From a virus: a stretch of 64,000 nt of DNA. The notes beneath the pieces were generated by a model. The model was not told the DNA's origin. It did no database searches and saw nothing but the letters and a program-made list of their open reading frames with translations. Numbering within the stretch: the first letter of the stretch is position 1; every line of letters begins with the position of its first letter. Position numbers and translations under genes: made by a program. Of this stretch, positions 16,980 through 27,351 are shown one piece after another. The DNA is taken from IMG/VR virus record IMGVR_UViG_3300020553_000008, positions 1 to 64,000 of that record, one strand, 5' to 3'.

Positions 16980-17766
16980 CCAACTATCTGATCAAGATAA
17001 AAAAGATCTAATATTATCTTTATATTCATCAGAAGGTAAGAGCTTTGCTGATATAGCTACTATGTACGATACTTATGCTAATAGAATAAGACGAGACGCT
17101 AAAAAATATAATATAAAAATCAGAGATAAAAGCGAAGCTCAAAAAAATGCATTAAAAACTGGCAAACACTCTCATCCAACAAAAGGCAAAGAAAGATCAG
17201 AGGACACAAAACAAAAAATAGGGATGGGAGTATTAAACGCATGGGAAAATCTCGAAGACAACGAAATACAAAAAAGAAAGCTTAAAGCTAAACAAAATTG
17301 GGAAAATTTAGACGATAACACAAAAGAAAACATACTTAAATCTGCTAATATGGCAGTAAGAACCACCAGCAAGGTAGGATCAAAATTAGAAAAATATCTA
17401 CATAAAAGACTATTAAGTGATGGTTATAAAGTAGAGTTTCATAAAGAGCAAACACTGGTAAACACAAGGTTGCAAATTGACCTGTTCGTTCCTAGTATAA
17501 ATCTAGCTATAGAAGTGGATGGTCCATCTCACTTCACTCCTGTGTGGGGCCAAGAATCTTTAAAAAGAAATAAAAACTACGATAATAAAAAAGAAGGATT
17601 AATCATTGGTAAAGGATGGAACTTATTGAGAATTATACAAACTAAAGATTATTCTGATGCTCGTGCGTTTTTGATCTATGATCAAATACTACAGATTATA
17701 AAAACAAATCATTCTGATCTCATTTCTGGACAACAGAAATTTATTATAAAGGATACCAATGGCTAA
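16954..17766 (+). CDS. Putative homing endonuclease: HTH, NUMOD3-like and Vsr/DUF559-like nuclease
   Basis: A 270-residue protein in three parts. The N-terminal region (about 25-55) is a helix-turn-helix with SFADIATMYDTYANRIRRD. The middle (about 70-125) has a NUMOD3-like segment, HPTKGKERSEDTKQKIG, and two repeats around 'AWENLEDNEIQKRK' and 'NWENLDDNTKENI'. The C-terminal nuclease is of the Vsr/DUF559 PD-(D/E)XK type: IDLFVPSINLAIEVDGPSH with D176, E187 and D189, then W-N-L-L-R-I. DNA-binding modules joined to a Vsr-like nuclease are typical of free-standing phage homing endonucleases. It sits between the glycosyl cluster and the annealing-protein-like gene, overlapping both neighbours. 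Confidence 0.75.
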   Translation: MKKYNTSYDQLSDQDKKDLILSLYSSEGKSFADIATMYDTYANRIRRDAKKYNIKIRDKSEAQKNALKTGKHSHPTKGKERSEDTKQKIGMGVLNAWENLEDNEIQKRKLKAKQNWENLDDNTKENILKSANMAVRTTSKVGSKLEKYLHKRLLSDGYKVEFHKEQTLVNTRLQIDLFVPSINLAIEVDGPSHFTPVWGQESLKRNKNYDNKKEGLIIGKGWNLLRIIQTKDYSDARAFLIYDQILQIIKTNHSDLISGQQKFIIKDTNG

Positions 17767-18478
17767 AAAAGATAAAAATGAAGTTGCTGAAGATAATATT
17801 GTTGAAAAGAAAATTCCAACAATTGCTGATTTAGACTGGACAGATTATGTTCTAGGGCTTTTATCTGACGATGAAAAGATTAGTGGCAATCCAACAACGG
17901 ATGGTTTAAGGCGTATTTTTGAAACTGTTTTAAACTGTAGATTAATATCATCAACAAGTTTGGTTGTTCAATCTCCTAGTCCGGAAAATGAAAAAAGAGC
18001 AACGGTTATACACTCACTATCATACTGTTTAAATCCAACCCTTCAGGACTCAAACGGTTTAAATATTGTGTCTGTGGATGGCTCTGCGGACGTATACTGG
18101 GGTAACTGTGACAAGGTTTATAGGAATCACCCGGTTGCTGTTGCAGAAACAAGGGCCGAGGGCAGAGCATTGCGCAGAGCATTAAGATTGCGCAAAGTAG
18201 TAGCGGCAGAAGAACTGTCCAAAGAAATCGAAGATCATCCTGATCAAAATAGTGTTAATAAAATTAGTAATCAACAAATTAATTTTATAGATGTTTTAGC
18301 TCAAAGACTAAATATTAATGTGACTAAACTATTAGAAGAAAATAGTATAAAAACAGATAATATTTATAACTTGACTCATGAATCAGCCGTTGATATAATA
18401 AGATTATTGTCCAAGTACCAACAAAATATGGACAGTATTGCTGAAACTATATTAGGCTACTCAAACGAATGGAAGTAA
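17759..18478 (+). CDS. Possible single-strand annealing/recombination protein (Rad52/ERF-like)
   Basis: A 239-residue protein. The central segment HPVAVAETRAEGRALRRALR matches the 'A-x-T-x-A-x-G-R-A-L-R' helix seen in ERF- and Rad52-type annealing proteins. Before it, the segments NPTTDGLRRIFE and SLVVQSPSPENEKRATVIH have the strand-helix pattern of that core. The C-terminus has a small helical region, perhaps protein-binding. An annealing protein near a homing endonuclease and downstream of the replisome makes sense, since homing and phage replication both need recombination. The motif is short, so the call is moderate. SD-like AAAGGAT precedes ATG 17759. Confidence 0.45.
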   Translation: MAKKDKNEVAEDNIVEKKIPTIADLDWTDYVLGLLSDDEKISGNPTTDGLRRIFETVLNCRLISSTSLVVQSPSPENEKRATVIHSLSYCLNPTLQDSNGLNIVSVDGSADVYWGNCDKVYRNHPVAVAETRAEGRALRRALRLRKVVAAEELSKEIEDHPDQNSVNKISNQQINFIDVLAQRLNINVTKLLEENSIKTDNIYNLTHESAVDIIRLLSKYQQNMDSIAETILGYSNEWK

Positions 18479-18481
18479 TTT

Positions 18482-18805
18482 ATGAAAGTTTTATATAAAG
18501 CTAATGATAAGCTACAATTTGAACTTGAGGCTAGTGGACAAAAAGAGATTTTTAAAGAACTGGCACTGATACAGGAAATTTTTAGTGAGTCCAAATGCGG
18601 CATGTGTGGTAGTACAAATCTTAAATTTGTGGTAAGAAATGTTGATGGAAATGATTACTACGAACTAAGATGTGCTGATTGTGGCGCTGTTCTAGCTTTT
18701 GGTCAACACAAAAAGGGTGGCACATTATTTCCAAAGCGTAAAGATGATAATGGAAATTATTTACCACATAATGGTTGGCATAAATGGACAAAAGATAAAG
18801 AATAG
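18482..18805 (+). CDS. Small zinc-ribbon protein, function unknown
   Basis: A 107-residue protein with a beta-rich N-terminus (KANDKLQFELEASG) and a zinc ribbon formed by CGMC and CADC about 25 residues apart. A short basic tail ends NGWHKWTKDKE. It is the last + strand gene: its TAG stop (18803-18805) abuts the stop of the opposing gene. It follows the annealing-protein-like gene by three bases, so a role in DNA metabolism is plausible but unproven. Confidence 0.7.
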   Translation: MKVLYKANDKLQFELEASGQKEIFKELALIQEIFSESKCGMCGSTNLKFVVRNVDGNDYYELRCADCGAVLAFGQHKKGGTLFPKRKDDNGNYLPHNGWHKWTKDKE

Positions 18806-19168
18806 TTACCATTTATTCACTGGGCATTTTTCGCTATCCCAGCTTAATTTGCTAATATAATTTCGTGTTCTATTTATTGGACAGCCACACTGTAAACAGG
18901 ATTGATTTTTAAAGAATTCGCAGCTCTCGCATATTTTAAATCTTCTCTCTATTTCTTCATCTTTGGCTAACACAAAATTATTTTTAGCATGAGCGACCAA
19001 GCTTTTAGAGAAGTTTTTAATTTTTGTGCCAAATCCTGGCTCTTCTGATCTAATATCCATATAAGAACATGGAAAAATCGGTGGATTATTATCTTCAACA
19101 GTGATCTCTAGTCCACATTTTGAGCATTTGTAAGTGTTATCTCTTATGCTTATAAACTCACAAAACAT
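18806..19168 (-). CDS. Small Cys-rich metal-binding protein
   Basis: A 120-residue protein with two clusters: a zinc ribbon at the N-terminus (CSKCGLE, then FPCSY) and a dense C-terminal set, CESCEFFKNQSCLQCGCPI followed by a final Cys near KCPVNKW. The spacing C-x2-C-x7-C-x2-C-x-C suggests at least one structural metal. It is the last gene of the tail operon and begins three bases after the 2,726-residue gene ends, so it is probably made with the late genes. I have seen this Cys pattern in small phage proteins encoded near tail genes, but no function is known to me. Confidence 0.7.
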   Translation of the reverse strand: MFCEFISIRDNTYKCSKCGLEITVEDNNPPIFPCSYMDIRSEEPGFGTKIKNFSKSLVAHAKNNFVLAKDEEIERRFKICESCEFFKNQSCLQCGCPINRTRNYISKLSWDSEKCPVNKW

Positions 19169-19170
19169 AA

Positions 19171-22100
19171 TTATTTTTCTCTCGGTGGTGGTGTATTCGT
19201 AAAAAATTCATATGGTATCATTTCCCATAGAAACTGACTTTTTAATATGGTGCCTTTATTTTCTATTCGATCTATTGATCCATAAAATGTTCTATACATC
19301 ATCTCATTCATTAGTTGAAAAAACAATGGGGTTGTTGATGGTACTAATTTAGTATCTTCTATTTCCATACATTTCCAATAATAAATATTATTATTTAATA
19401 TAGGCTGAAAAGACGAACCACTAACAGATCCCGCTTCTACTATCTCGTATGGATCCAAAATATCGCTAATTTGATTTCTTTTACCCGGTCTAAATAAACC
19501 AGTTGGACCATATCTATACACAGTACTGTAGATATCTAGTCCGCGTAATTGTCTAGGTATTTTTCTAAATTTTATTTTTAGATTATTTACATTATCTAAA
19601 TTGCATACATTATATATTTTCATTGATTGACCAGCTCTAATACCTCCCAATGTTAATAGTCCAAAACCATCAACAGATTTTTGAGGAACAGAAGCCCCTA
19701 TTGTTTCTCCTGGTGGAGGCAAACTAGAAACAAAATTACCATCATCTGGTGGCGGTGGAGAAGGATCATCCGGATCACCACCTCCTACTCCACCAGGTAA
19801 ATTGCCTATATCCAACACATCAGCATCCTGAGTACTATTGGTTTTGTCTGCCTTGTTATCTTTTATTTCTAATGGGCTTAGTAATACATCATATGTTTCT
19901 ATTGCTGTTACCATAATTTCTTTATAACTATTTATGGTATCCATTCCAGCAGCATTGCCATTGATATGATAATTTCTTTTTATCGTAACTTCTTCCCATT
20001 TTATAGGTAATCCTGCTGCTGTTGCTTTTTTTTCTAAATTAGTTTTATTTTTATTAACTATATTTTCTCCAATAGTATATTTATATGTTTCATATGGCCC
20101 ACTTCTAAATCCACTAGTACTACCTTTGCTGTAATTTATACCATCAGGATCATCTTCTTCGTTTTCCAATATGGATCCTCGTTTATGATTACAAATATTA
20201 TTTATTGCTAATTGAGGCATTCCATATATTCCTTGTATATAATTTGCTGGTCTACAAACATATGTTATGCTTTTCAAAACTTTCGGTCTTAGCTCTTCCG
20301 CTATACTACAGCCTTGATGAGGATCCAAATTTATCCAGTAATTATCATTATCGTATTCGTACTCTATCTGAAAAGCTAAAAGAGATAATCTATCAAAAGG
20401 TCTGAATGTTTTAATTTTAGCTAAAATTTGAGGCTTAATACCATGTCTAGTTCGTTCAAAATCTCTAGTAATAGATACAATATCTTCTTTCAATATAGTA
20501 TTTTCTTTAAATGTTGTAATATCATCAACCACAACGGATTCTAATACTGTAATAGATTCAATATTTTCACGAGCAATCTTTCCGGAGATAATAGATGTTT
20601 TATTTTTTATTGTTATTCTTGCTTTTTGATAATCGCTAGTTTCGTTTAATAGTTTTAGAATATCATTTCTTTCTTGATAAAAAACTCTAAGAGCTAATTC
20701 AGAGATTTTTTTATTAGAGTTATATTCTGTTAAAGATTCATAGTGTCTATAAATATAGGATAAATTATAACTTTCAATGACTTTATTTGTGGCAACAATA
20801 GTATTTACGCCTATGTTTGATTCTACCTCTAAATTTACATTAGTATTTTCTAATAAATTAAGCCTTGTTATTAAATTTTGAAAAACTTCATTACTTATAG
20901 GATCTCCATTAATATCTGTCGCTTCAATTGGCGGCTTCTCTTCATAATCATTTTCTATTGATATATAACCACTAGGGTACGGAACCATCGAAGAATCTCT
21001 AAAATTATTATTTCTTATATATGTTAAATGAATATTATTAAAATCAACATTATTAAACGAAAAATATTTAGAATTACTTAATAAATTATCTAAAGTTGTT
21101 GAGTTTGCTGGATTATTTACTATATATTTACTATTATTATCAACAACAGTAATAACATCATTCAGTTTATGGGGATAGGCTACAGAAGCACCTACATATT
21201 TTAAAGAATTAATTTGTTCACTTTGTTCTTTAGTAAAAAACATTTTATTATACAATAATCTATCTGATTTATGATTATTAAACATGTTACCAATTTTTTC
21301 AATATTATTGTACATAGGTATTTGAGATAGGATATTTTTATTTATTGTGTAAGACCCATCTCCATATGAACCATAACTATTTGTTGTATTATATACTTCC
21401 GGGTGCGGCCTATTTAATGATTCTTTTTCAAAAGCATACATGTTCACAGGATTATTCTTTAAGTCTGTAGAGGACGATAATCCAAATACTACAATTACAT
21501 TATTATCAGGACTAATAAAGTCTGCTTTATCCATATCTAATCTATCTACTTTTAATATAGTATACGGTTTTTTATCTTTATAAATTAGTGCTTTACCTAA
21601 TATTTTGGTAGTATATTTTGGAGTAGTATCCGCTGGTGCAACAGGTTGATCGGGCTGTGTCGATGTGGGTGTTACGGACGGGGTTTCTCCTGTTGGTCCA
21701 TCAATAAGATTAACATCTATAATTGCATCTGGAGCAATATTTTGACCACTAACTTGAACAATATCCTTAAAAGTAAATATCTCAAATGGTACAGTTCCGT
21801 CTATCATTATTAATTTTTTTTGATTAATATCTGAATACAGATTTTTAAAAATGCTATATTCGGTATCAGGTAAATCATTATATAAAACATGATTACGTGT
21901 TATATAATCTGATTTCTCACATAATATCGAAGGTTTTTGTGCTAAAGATACCCATTTACCAGTAGTCGGAACAAAATAGAGACCATCAACACAAACATTA
22001 GAGCTATCTGTAGATGAGAATCTTACATCCACAATATCATCCGTATGATACGATATATTATTATAAGTCAATGGGCCGCTAACAGCATTAAACTCTGTGC

Positions 22101-25100
22101 AGCCTATGGTTAATTCTTTGATAGACTTTTCCTCTAGTAAATCTTTGATATTTTCAACTACTTTAACAGAAAATCTGGATAATTCTGGCAGCGTATCCTT
22201 ATTTAATCTGATATAGTTATATTTTTTATATGGCAATATAGGACTATTAGCGTATTTAAAAATAGAGGCTTCTGCTTTATACCAAAAAATATTATCTTTT
22301 GAAAAATTAATTAGTATTTTTTCTGGACTACCAAAAGGATATCGTTTGTAATCTTGATGATAAATATCATTAGCTATGGCTTGTCTAAAATCTTGAGCTC
22401 TTTGAGCATTAAAATAATTAACAATTTGTCCTACGGCTATAGACATAGCAATGTCGCCTCCTCCAAGGCCAGCCATAATTCCTCCCAAACCACCAGTCCC
22501 ACCAAGACCAACAGCTCCCGTATATGCGTATGTTGCAGCTAAAATAGCCAGCCATGGAAATTCTACGCCAGGAATACCCTTAATATTTCCAATGAGTTCC
22601 GGATCTGATGCTTCACAAATTGTATTATCTTGAAAAAATATATTAGGAGCATTAATATTTACAAATGGCATCATATGCTTATAGTTTTTTAAGTTTGCCA
22701 TAAAACCATACCCACCATACTGGGGTGGCTTACCGTACTCTATAAGAGATAATGCTTCATTATTTCCATATGAATTTAATGATGACAAGATTGGAGCCGT
22801 TGGTTTTTTAGTATCTCCAAAATGTAACAACAGCTCCCAACTACATAATGAACTATATAAACTACTAGAATTAATTTTATTAGTAAAATCATAAATATTT
22901 GTATATAATTGAGAATTAATAGTATTATCATTAGGCAACATATCATCATGTTCATCATATAATGTTATAGCGCAAGTAAAAAATGTGACATCGTTTTTAT
23001 TAGGCCCTTTTGTTCCCTTAATCCCAGCACCACCTCTTGGTGGACAACGCACAGTAGAATCAAACATTGGTTTACCAGCATATTTACTAAATGTATTATT
23101 GGTAATGTTAAGCTTATTAGCCGTAACCGCATTATGATAAATATTTACTTCTTGATCACTATATCCAAATGGACAAATAGATGGTTTTATAATATCATCA
23201 GTGTTAATAATATTTTGATAATTAGCAGCAACATATCCTGAACTATTATTATAGTTATGATCGTTTACAACATTATATTTATTGGCATGGTCAGAGAATT
23301 TTAAACTAAGATTAAAACTATGATTCTGAATATATTCTTGATTTAAAAGATATAAGTGAGGATTCGATGTTGGTTCTTTATATGGAACAGAGATTCCAGC
23401 AACAGATGTTTTTGTAAATCTTGTATTCATATTAGATAAGCTATATAAATATTGAGTTAAATCAGAATTATTAATATTTATTGGATTAAGAGGCCAGTCT
23501 TGTGGAGCTGCCAAGCTATCAAAATCTGATTGTATTGTTTGATCTATAAATATTGATCCTCCAGCAATTGGTGATTTATATCTTTCACCGCCACCAATTC
23601 TATATAGTTCATCTAGACATGGTTTAGAATCAAATACTATACTTAAATCTTTTGTGTTAACATAGTTTAGAAAATTTAGTTTAACTTCTATATCTTTAAT
23701 AGAAAAATTCAATACTCTAGGATTTCTAAAGCCTTTCCATGTTCCGGTTGGATTTGGTAAGTTTTCATAATAGTTTGCTGGTTGCTCTCCATTATCTTTA
23801 ATACAATTTGGATTGGATCTTCTGGCCTTACTCATATATTTGACTATATCTTCTGGTATAGGCCCTGGAGGATATCTTGGTCCAGAAACTGGGAAAAGAT
23901 ATTTAAACCTATTATTTTCTGAATCACTAATGAAACCAAATTCATCCATGAAGGGTGAAAAATTATTGTAAGATCTAGCTTCGTGTCTTTTTGGATCTCC
24001 TCCTCTTAATATTCTATATCCATGATCATAGGCTTTTCCGTTTGCGCTAGGTATATCTTGATCGCCGTATTCTCTATGGATTTGATTAAGCCAAACCCAG
24101 TGAGGAGGACTATCGGATCTACACGGTGTTGTTCCGCCACATTGTATGCTTTCTTGAATCCACTGAGCGCCTTCTGCTATTCCTATCTCTATTGATGATT
24201 TAAATTGTATTGGAATAATAAAAAGATTATTTCCGCTATATATATAGCTATCATTCTGAATATTGTTTATACTAGGGCCGCTAAAACTATAAGACTCTCT
24301 AGCTCCAACATTGAATTTTAAAACACTAGATAGATTCTCTATGCCGCTATGTAATGGACTATCATAAGATATCCATCCGCTTTGAGGATGAAAAACACCC
24401 TTTTTAAAATCGATATATTTATCAGAATTATCCGGTATAATATCCTCAAAACAATATTTAAAGCCCTCTGCAAAATAAGGAGGATCCAATGATGGTTTGT
24501 CAGATTTATAATTTAATGGCTTTCCTGTGATAGCCGGAAACACAGTTCCAGGATCCGGATGATTAGGAATACTTATTCCTATATTATTAATTATTTCATT
24601 ATCCCAGCCACCATATGATTTTATTTTTGGTGAAAAATCGGTACTAAAAGTCTCATTATTTTCCTTATCAAGTGCTCCACCCCAAGATCTATAATGATAA
24701 GTATTATTTTCCCATCCATCTAGAGTAGAACCCTTTCCTCTTATCCAGTTTCCTCTTGATCCGTATAGATCTGTTGAATATAAACTAAAACAATTAGCGC
24801 ATTTTGGATCAGAATGGTGTCTTATATGTTCAAGTTTTATTTTATCTAACCTATATTGAATATTAGCATCAGAAAAATATCTTAATATAATATTAGAAGA
24901 TTGATCATACTTATAGGATGAGTCCGCTTTGCCATCTTTTATAGGTCCTCCATAGTAATCTTCTAAATAGTATAGCGTATTGTTAATTAATTTTTCTGGC
25001 CGACTCTTTAGAACTTTAATATCTGATGTCATGGCTATAGGTAAAGCTAATCCTCTACCATGTATTGCTATACTATTTATAATTGGAGTATGAACTCTTA

Positions 25101-27351
25101 AATTTTTAGAATTTAATATAATATCATGTTTTTCTCTATCTATAATATATTCTATATCTGCTGGATCCGGTTTAATCGGAGGCGGAGGTTTTCCTATTCC
25201 TCCCGGCCCCGTTGACGGAAAAGAAGTTGATATTGGTGACAAATATCGTCCTCTAACATCTTTAGGAAAAAATTGATTGGGAGTATTGTTTAGATCGGGG
25301 CTCATTAGACCAACAAGACTAGTAACATAAAATGTTTTAATCTTAACAAATGTGCCGTATGGAGTTATAATCGTGCATTTTATTTGATACCTTCCTGTAG
25401 AATATGGAGCAACATAAACTTCTGGCCCATGAGACAATGATTCAAAGCCAACAACTTGTCCAGTATAATCTTTTATAGTTTGTTGAACCTGAGATGTATC
25501 AGAAAATAATTGTGGGCCACCTTTAGTAGATATAGATAAAATAATATCATTAATAAATAATACTGGTGGTCCACTAACTTTTTCCCATTTACACACAAAA
25601 TCTTTTCTGACTAATATATCAGAAGGATTATTCTCATCCTCTGCTGTTTTATAAGAATCTATATCCAGAGTTTCTGGTAAAACTCTTAATAGAATTAGAT
25701 CCGATAGATTACTAGTGTAGTTTAATCCTAGCACCGATCCATCTTTATATTTAAAAACGCATGTATTTGGACTATTGTCATTTTTAATGTTATTGTATTC
25801 TGGTAAACTTGGATCATTAGTAGATTTAGCAAGAACTAGGTTGATTTTATTGATTTTTTCATTATATTTAATAATTGGTCTAGCAGAATCCCATAGCATC
25901 AGGTCTGATCTGGGAATAATATTTGCTGGTACTTTAGGATTTTGTTTAAACTTTAAACCAATTCTTGATTTTGTTTCAGCATAATTTGTATCTATACTTA
26001 GATCGCCAACCTCTATGCTTTGATTAGTATATAATATAGCATTTTTTACTTCGGACTTGACAATATATTCACCAAACTGATCTACTCTAACATTCGCTCC
26101 GTATTCTAATGGTTTATTAGATGTTACAACCCCTTCTGCTCCTAGTATAAGTTTAGATCCATATTTTTGTACTAATTTTTGTTTTAATCCTACTGTGTTA
26201 TATATAATATTATTATTTAAATTTCTAGTATTATCATCATTATCGGTAGAACTTAGCTTACTGAAATATGAACTTATTTTATTAAGACATTCTATCGTAG
26301 ACTGTAAATGACCAATGCCTGTTGATACATAGTTATTATTTATGAAAATATTTACGAACTCCATTACTTCTTTAGTATATAATCTACTAATACTAAATTC
26401 ATCTATAAATGGACTGGTAGCAATATATTTAGATAAATTTTTATAGCTTCTTGCTGTATGTGTTTGTCTATAAGATTCTCTTCTCTTTAGATCAAATGTT
26501 AATTTATGATATATAGCATTATATGCTTGATATAAAGATGGCGAGCAAAAAGAACGAGGAGCAATGCCAGGAAATTGTGCCATATATTCATCAAAATTTA
26601 TATAATAACTATATACATCGCCATCTGGAATCCATAAAAGATATTTGCTTTGTCCTATAACTATGTCGCTATATGTGCTTACGCTACTTGATGTAGAAAC
26701 ACCCATACGATTTTCTTCAACAAAAATATCACTATCTAAAAATAATGCATTATTACCAATAGTAGATAATTTAACATAATTATTTTTGCTGTCTCCATAA
26801 TTAAATTCTATATATTCGCTATTTATAAACTTGCTAGATGTTTTATTTGGATCGTTAGTTTCATATAGAGTTTCTTCATCAATTTTAACGAATGATCTTG
26901 ATGTGTTAAAAAGCTTAACTCTTGCATTATTTGGAAACTCAGATAATTTTTTACCAGTTTTGGACGGAACGATTCTTTTAAACCAGCACATTAGACCATG
27001 TACTGGAAAATAAGATATATTTTGTCTATTTAGAGTCCAATCTGTTGACATATATCCATTTGTTTTCCAAAAATTAAACTTTGGATTAATAATCTTTAAG
27101 AAATTTTGTATACCTAAAATATTATTTTCATTATTATATCCTGAAACATATCCTTTATCTAACAATAGGGTGTTGTCGATAGTACTATTATCTTTAGTTA
27201 TAAAAAGAGGGGTCCATACATTATCCGCAGCTTCAGTGGTGCTGATCAGATTATTTAGAATATCGTTCCTCACACTAGCAGCATTAATACTGTTTTTTTG
27301 ATCTATCAAATCTTCTAAAAAGGTTTTATCGTATATAATACAATTATTCAT
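19171..27351 (-). CDS. Giant virion protein of unknown function (2,726 aa)
   Basis: A 2,726-residue protein rich in Asn, Ser, Tyr and Gly, of the kind found in phage tail tips and fibres, but with no recognised enzymatic motif. Visible pieces: a region near residues 590-690 with a PKD/Ig-like look (FVCKWEKVSGPP to FVKIKTFYVTSL); a Gly/Ala-rich hydrophobic segment at about 1595-1645 (LGGTGGLGGIMAGLGGGDIA), unusual for a soluble fibre; a Thr/Pro linker (SVTPTSTQPDQP); and a Pro-rich acidic patch near the C-terminus (DPDDPSPPPPDDG). Its start overlaps the stop of the upstream 1,089-residue gene by four bases. Position after the hub-like protein suggests a peripheral baseplate or host-contact part. 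Confidence 0.8.
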   Translation of the reverse strand: MNNCIIYDKTFLEDLIDQKNSINAASVRNDILNNLISTTEAADNVWTPLFITKDNSTIDNTLLLDKGYVSGYNNENNILGIQNFLKIINPKFNFWKTNGYMSTDWTLNRQNISYFPVHGLMCWFKRIVPSKTGKKLSEFPNNARVKLFNTSRSFVKIDEETLYETNDPNKTSSKFINSEYIEFNYGDSKNNYVKLSTIGNNALFLDSDIFVEENRMGVSTSSSVSTYSDIVIGQSKYLLWIPDGDVYSYYINFDEYMAQFPGIAPRSFCSPSLYQAYNAIYHKLTFDLKRRESYRQTHTARSYKNLSKYIATSPFIDEFSISRLYTKEVMEFVNIFINNNYVSTGIGHLQSTIECLNKISSYFSKLSSTDNDDNTRNLNNNIIYNTVGLKQKLVQKYGSKLILGAEGVVTSNKPLEYGANVRVDQFGEYIVKSEVKNAILYTNQSIEVGDLSIDTNYAETKSRIGLKFKQNPKVPANIIPRSDLMLWDSARPIIKYNEKINKINLVLAKSTNDPSLPEYNNIKNDNSPNTCVFKYKDGSVLGLNYTSNLSDLILLRVLPETLDIDSYKTAEDENNPSDILVRKDFVCKWEKVSGPPVLFINDIILSISTKGGPQLFSDTSQVQQTIKDYTGQVVGFESLSHGPEVYVAPYSTGRYQIKCTIITPYGTFVKIKTFYVTSLVGLMSPDLNNTPNQFFPKDVRGRYLSPISTSFPSTGPGGIGKPPPPIKPDPADIEYIIDREKHDIILNSKNLRVHTPIINSIAIHGRGLALPIAMTSDIKVLKSRPEKLINNTLYYLEDYYGGPIKDGKADSSYKYDQSSNIILRYFSDANIQYRLDKIKLEHIRHHSDPKCANCFSLYSTDLYGSRGNWIRGKGSTLDGWENNTYHYRSWGGALDKENNETFSTDFSPKIKSYGGWDNEIINNIGISIPNHPDPGTVFPAITGKPLNYKSDKPSLDPPYFAEGFKYCFEDIIPDNSDKYIDFKKGVFHPQSGWISYDSPLHSGIENLSSVLKFNVGARESYSFSGPSINNIQNDSYIYSGNNLFIIPIQFKSSIEIGIAEGAQWIQESIQCGGTTPCRSDSPPHWVWLNQIHREYGDQDIPSANGKAYDHGYRILRGGDPKRHEARSYNNFSPFMDEFGFISDSENNRFKYLFPVSGPRYPPGPIPEDIVKYMSKARRSNPNCIKDNGEQPANYYENLPNPTGTWKGFRNPRVLNFSIKDIEVKLNFLNYVNTKDLSIVFDSKPCLDELYRIGGGERYKSPIAGGSIFIDQTIQSDFDSLAAPQDWPLNPININNSDLTQYLYSLSNMNTRFTKTSVAGISVPYKEPTSNPHLYLLNQEYIQNHSFNLSLKFSDHANKYNVVNDHNYNNSSGYVAANYQNIINTDDIIKPSICPFGYSDQEVNIYHNAVTANKLNITNNTFSKYAGKPMFDSTVRCPPRGGAGIKGTKGPNKNDVTFFTCAITLYDEHDDMLPNDNTINSQLYTNIYDFTNKINSSSLYSSLCSWELLLHFGDTKKPTAPILSSLNSYGNNEALSLIEYGKPPQYGGYGFMANLKNYKHMMPFVNINAPNIFFQDNTICEASDPELIGNIKGIPGVEFPWLAILAATYAYTGAVGLGGTGGLGGIMAGLGGGDIAMSIAVGQIVNYFNAQRAQDFRQAIANDIYHQDYKRYPFGSPEKILINFSKDNIFWYKAEASIFKYANSPILPYKKYNYIRLNKDTLPELSRFSVKVVENIKDLLEEKSIKELTIGCTEFNAVSGPLTYNNISYHTDDIVDVRFSSTDSSNVCVDGLYFVPTTGKWVSLAQKPSILCEKSDYITRNHVLYNDLPDTEYSIFKNLYSDINQKKLIMIDGTVPFEIFTFKDIVQVSGQNIAPDAIIDVNLIDGPTGETPSVTPTSTQPDQPVAPADTTPKYTTKILGKALIYKDKKPYTILKVDRLDMDKADFISPDNNVIVVFGLSSSTDLKNNPVNMYAFEKESLNRPHPEVYNTTNSYGSYGDGSYTINKNILSQIPMYNNIEKIGNMFNNHKSDRLLYNKMFFTKEQSEQINSLKYVGASVAYPHKLNDVITVVDNNSKYIVNNPANSTTLDNLLSNSKYFSFNNVDFNNIHLTYIRNNNFRDSSMVPYPSGYISIENDYEEKPPIEATDINGDPISNEVFQNLITRLNLLENTNVNLEVESNIGVNTIVATNKVIESYNLSYIYRHYESLTEYNSNKKISELALRVFYQERNDILKLLNETSDYQKARITIKNKTSIISGKIARENIESITVLESVVVDDITTFKENTILKEDIVSITRDFERTRHGIKPQILAKIKTFRPFDRLSLLAFQIEYEYDNDNYWINLDPHQGCSIAEELRPKVLKSITYVCRPANYIQGIYGMPQLAINNICNHKRGSILENEEDDPDGINYSKGSTSGFRSGPYETYKYTIGENIVNKNKTNLEKKATAAGLPIKWEEVTIKRNYHINGNAAGMDTINSYKEIMVTAIETYDVLLSPLEIKDNKADKTNSTQDADVLDIGNLPGGVGGGDPDDPSPPPPDDGNFVSSLPPPGETIGASVPQKSVDGFGLLTLGGIRAGQSMKIYNVCNLDNVNNLKIKFRKIPRQLRGLDIYSTVYRYGPTGLFRPGKRNQISDILDPYEIVEAGSVSGSSFQPILNNNIYYWKCMEIEDTKLVPSTTPLFFQLMNEMMYRTFYGSIDRIENKGTILKSQFLWEMIPYEFFTNTPPPREK

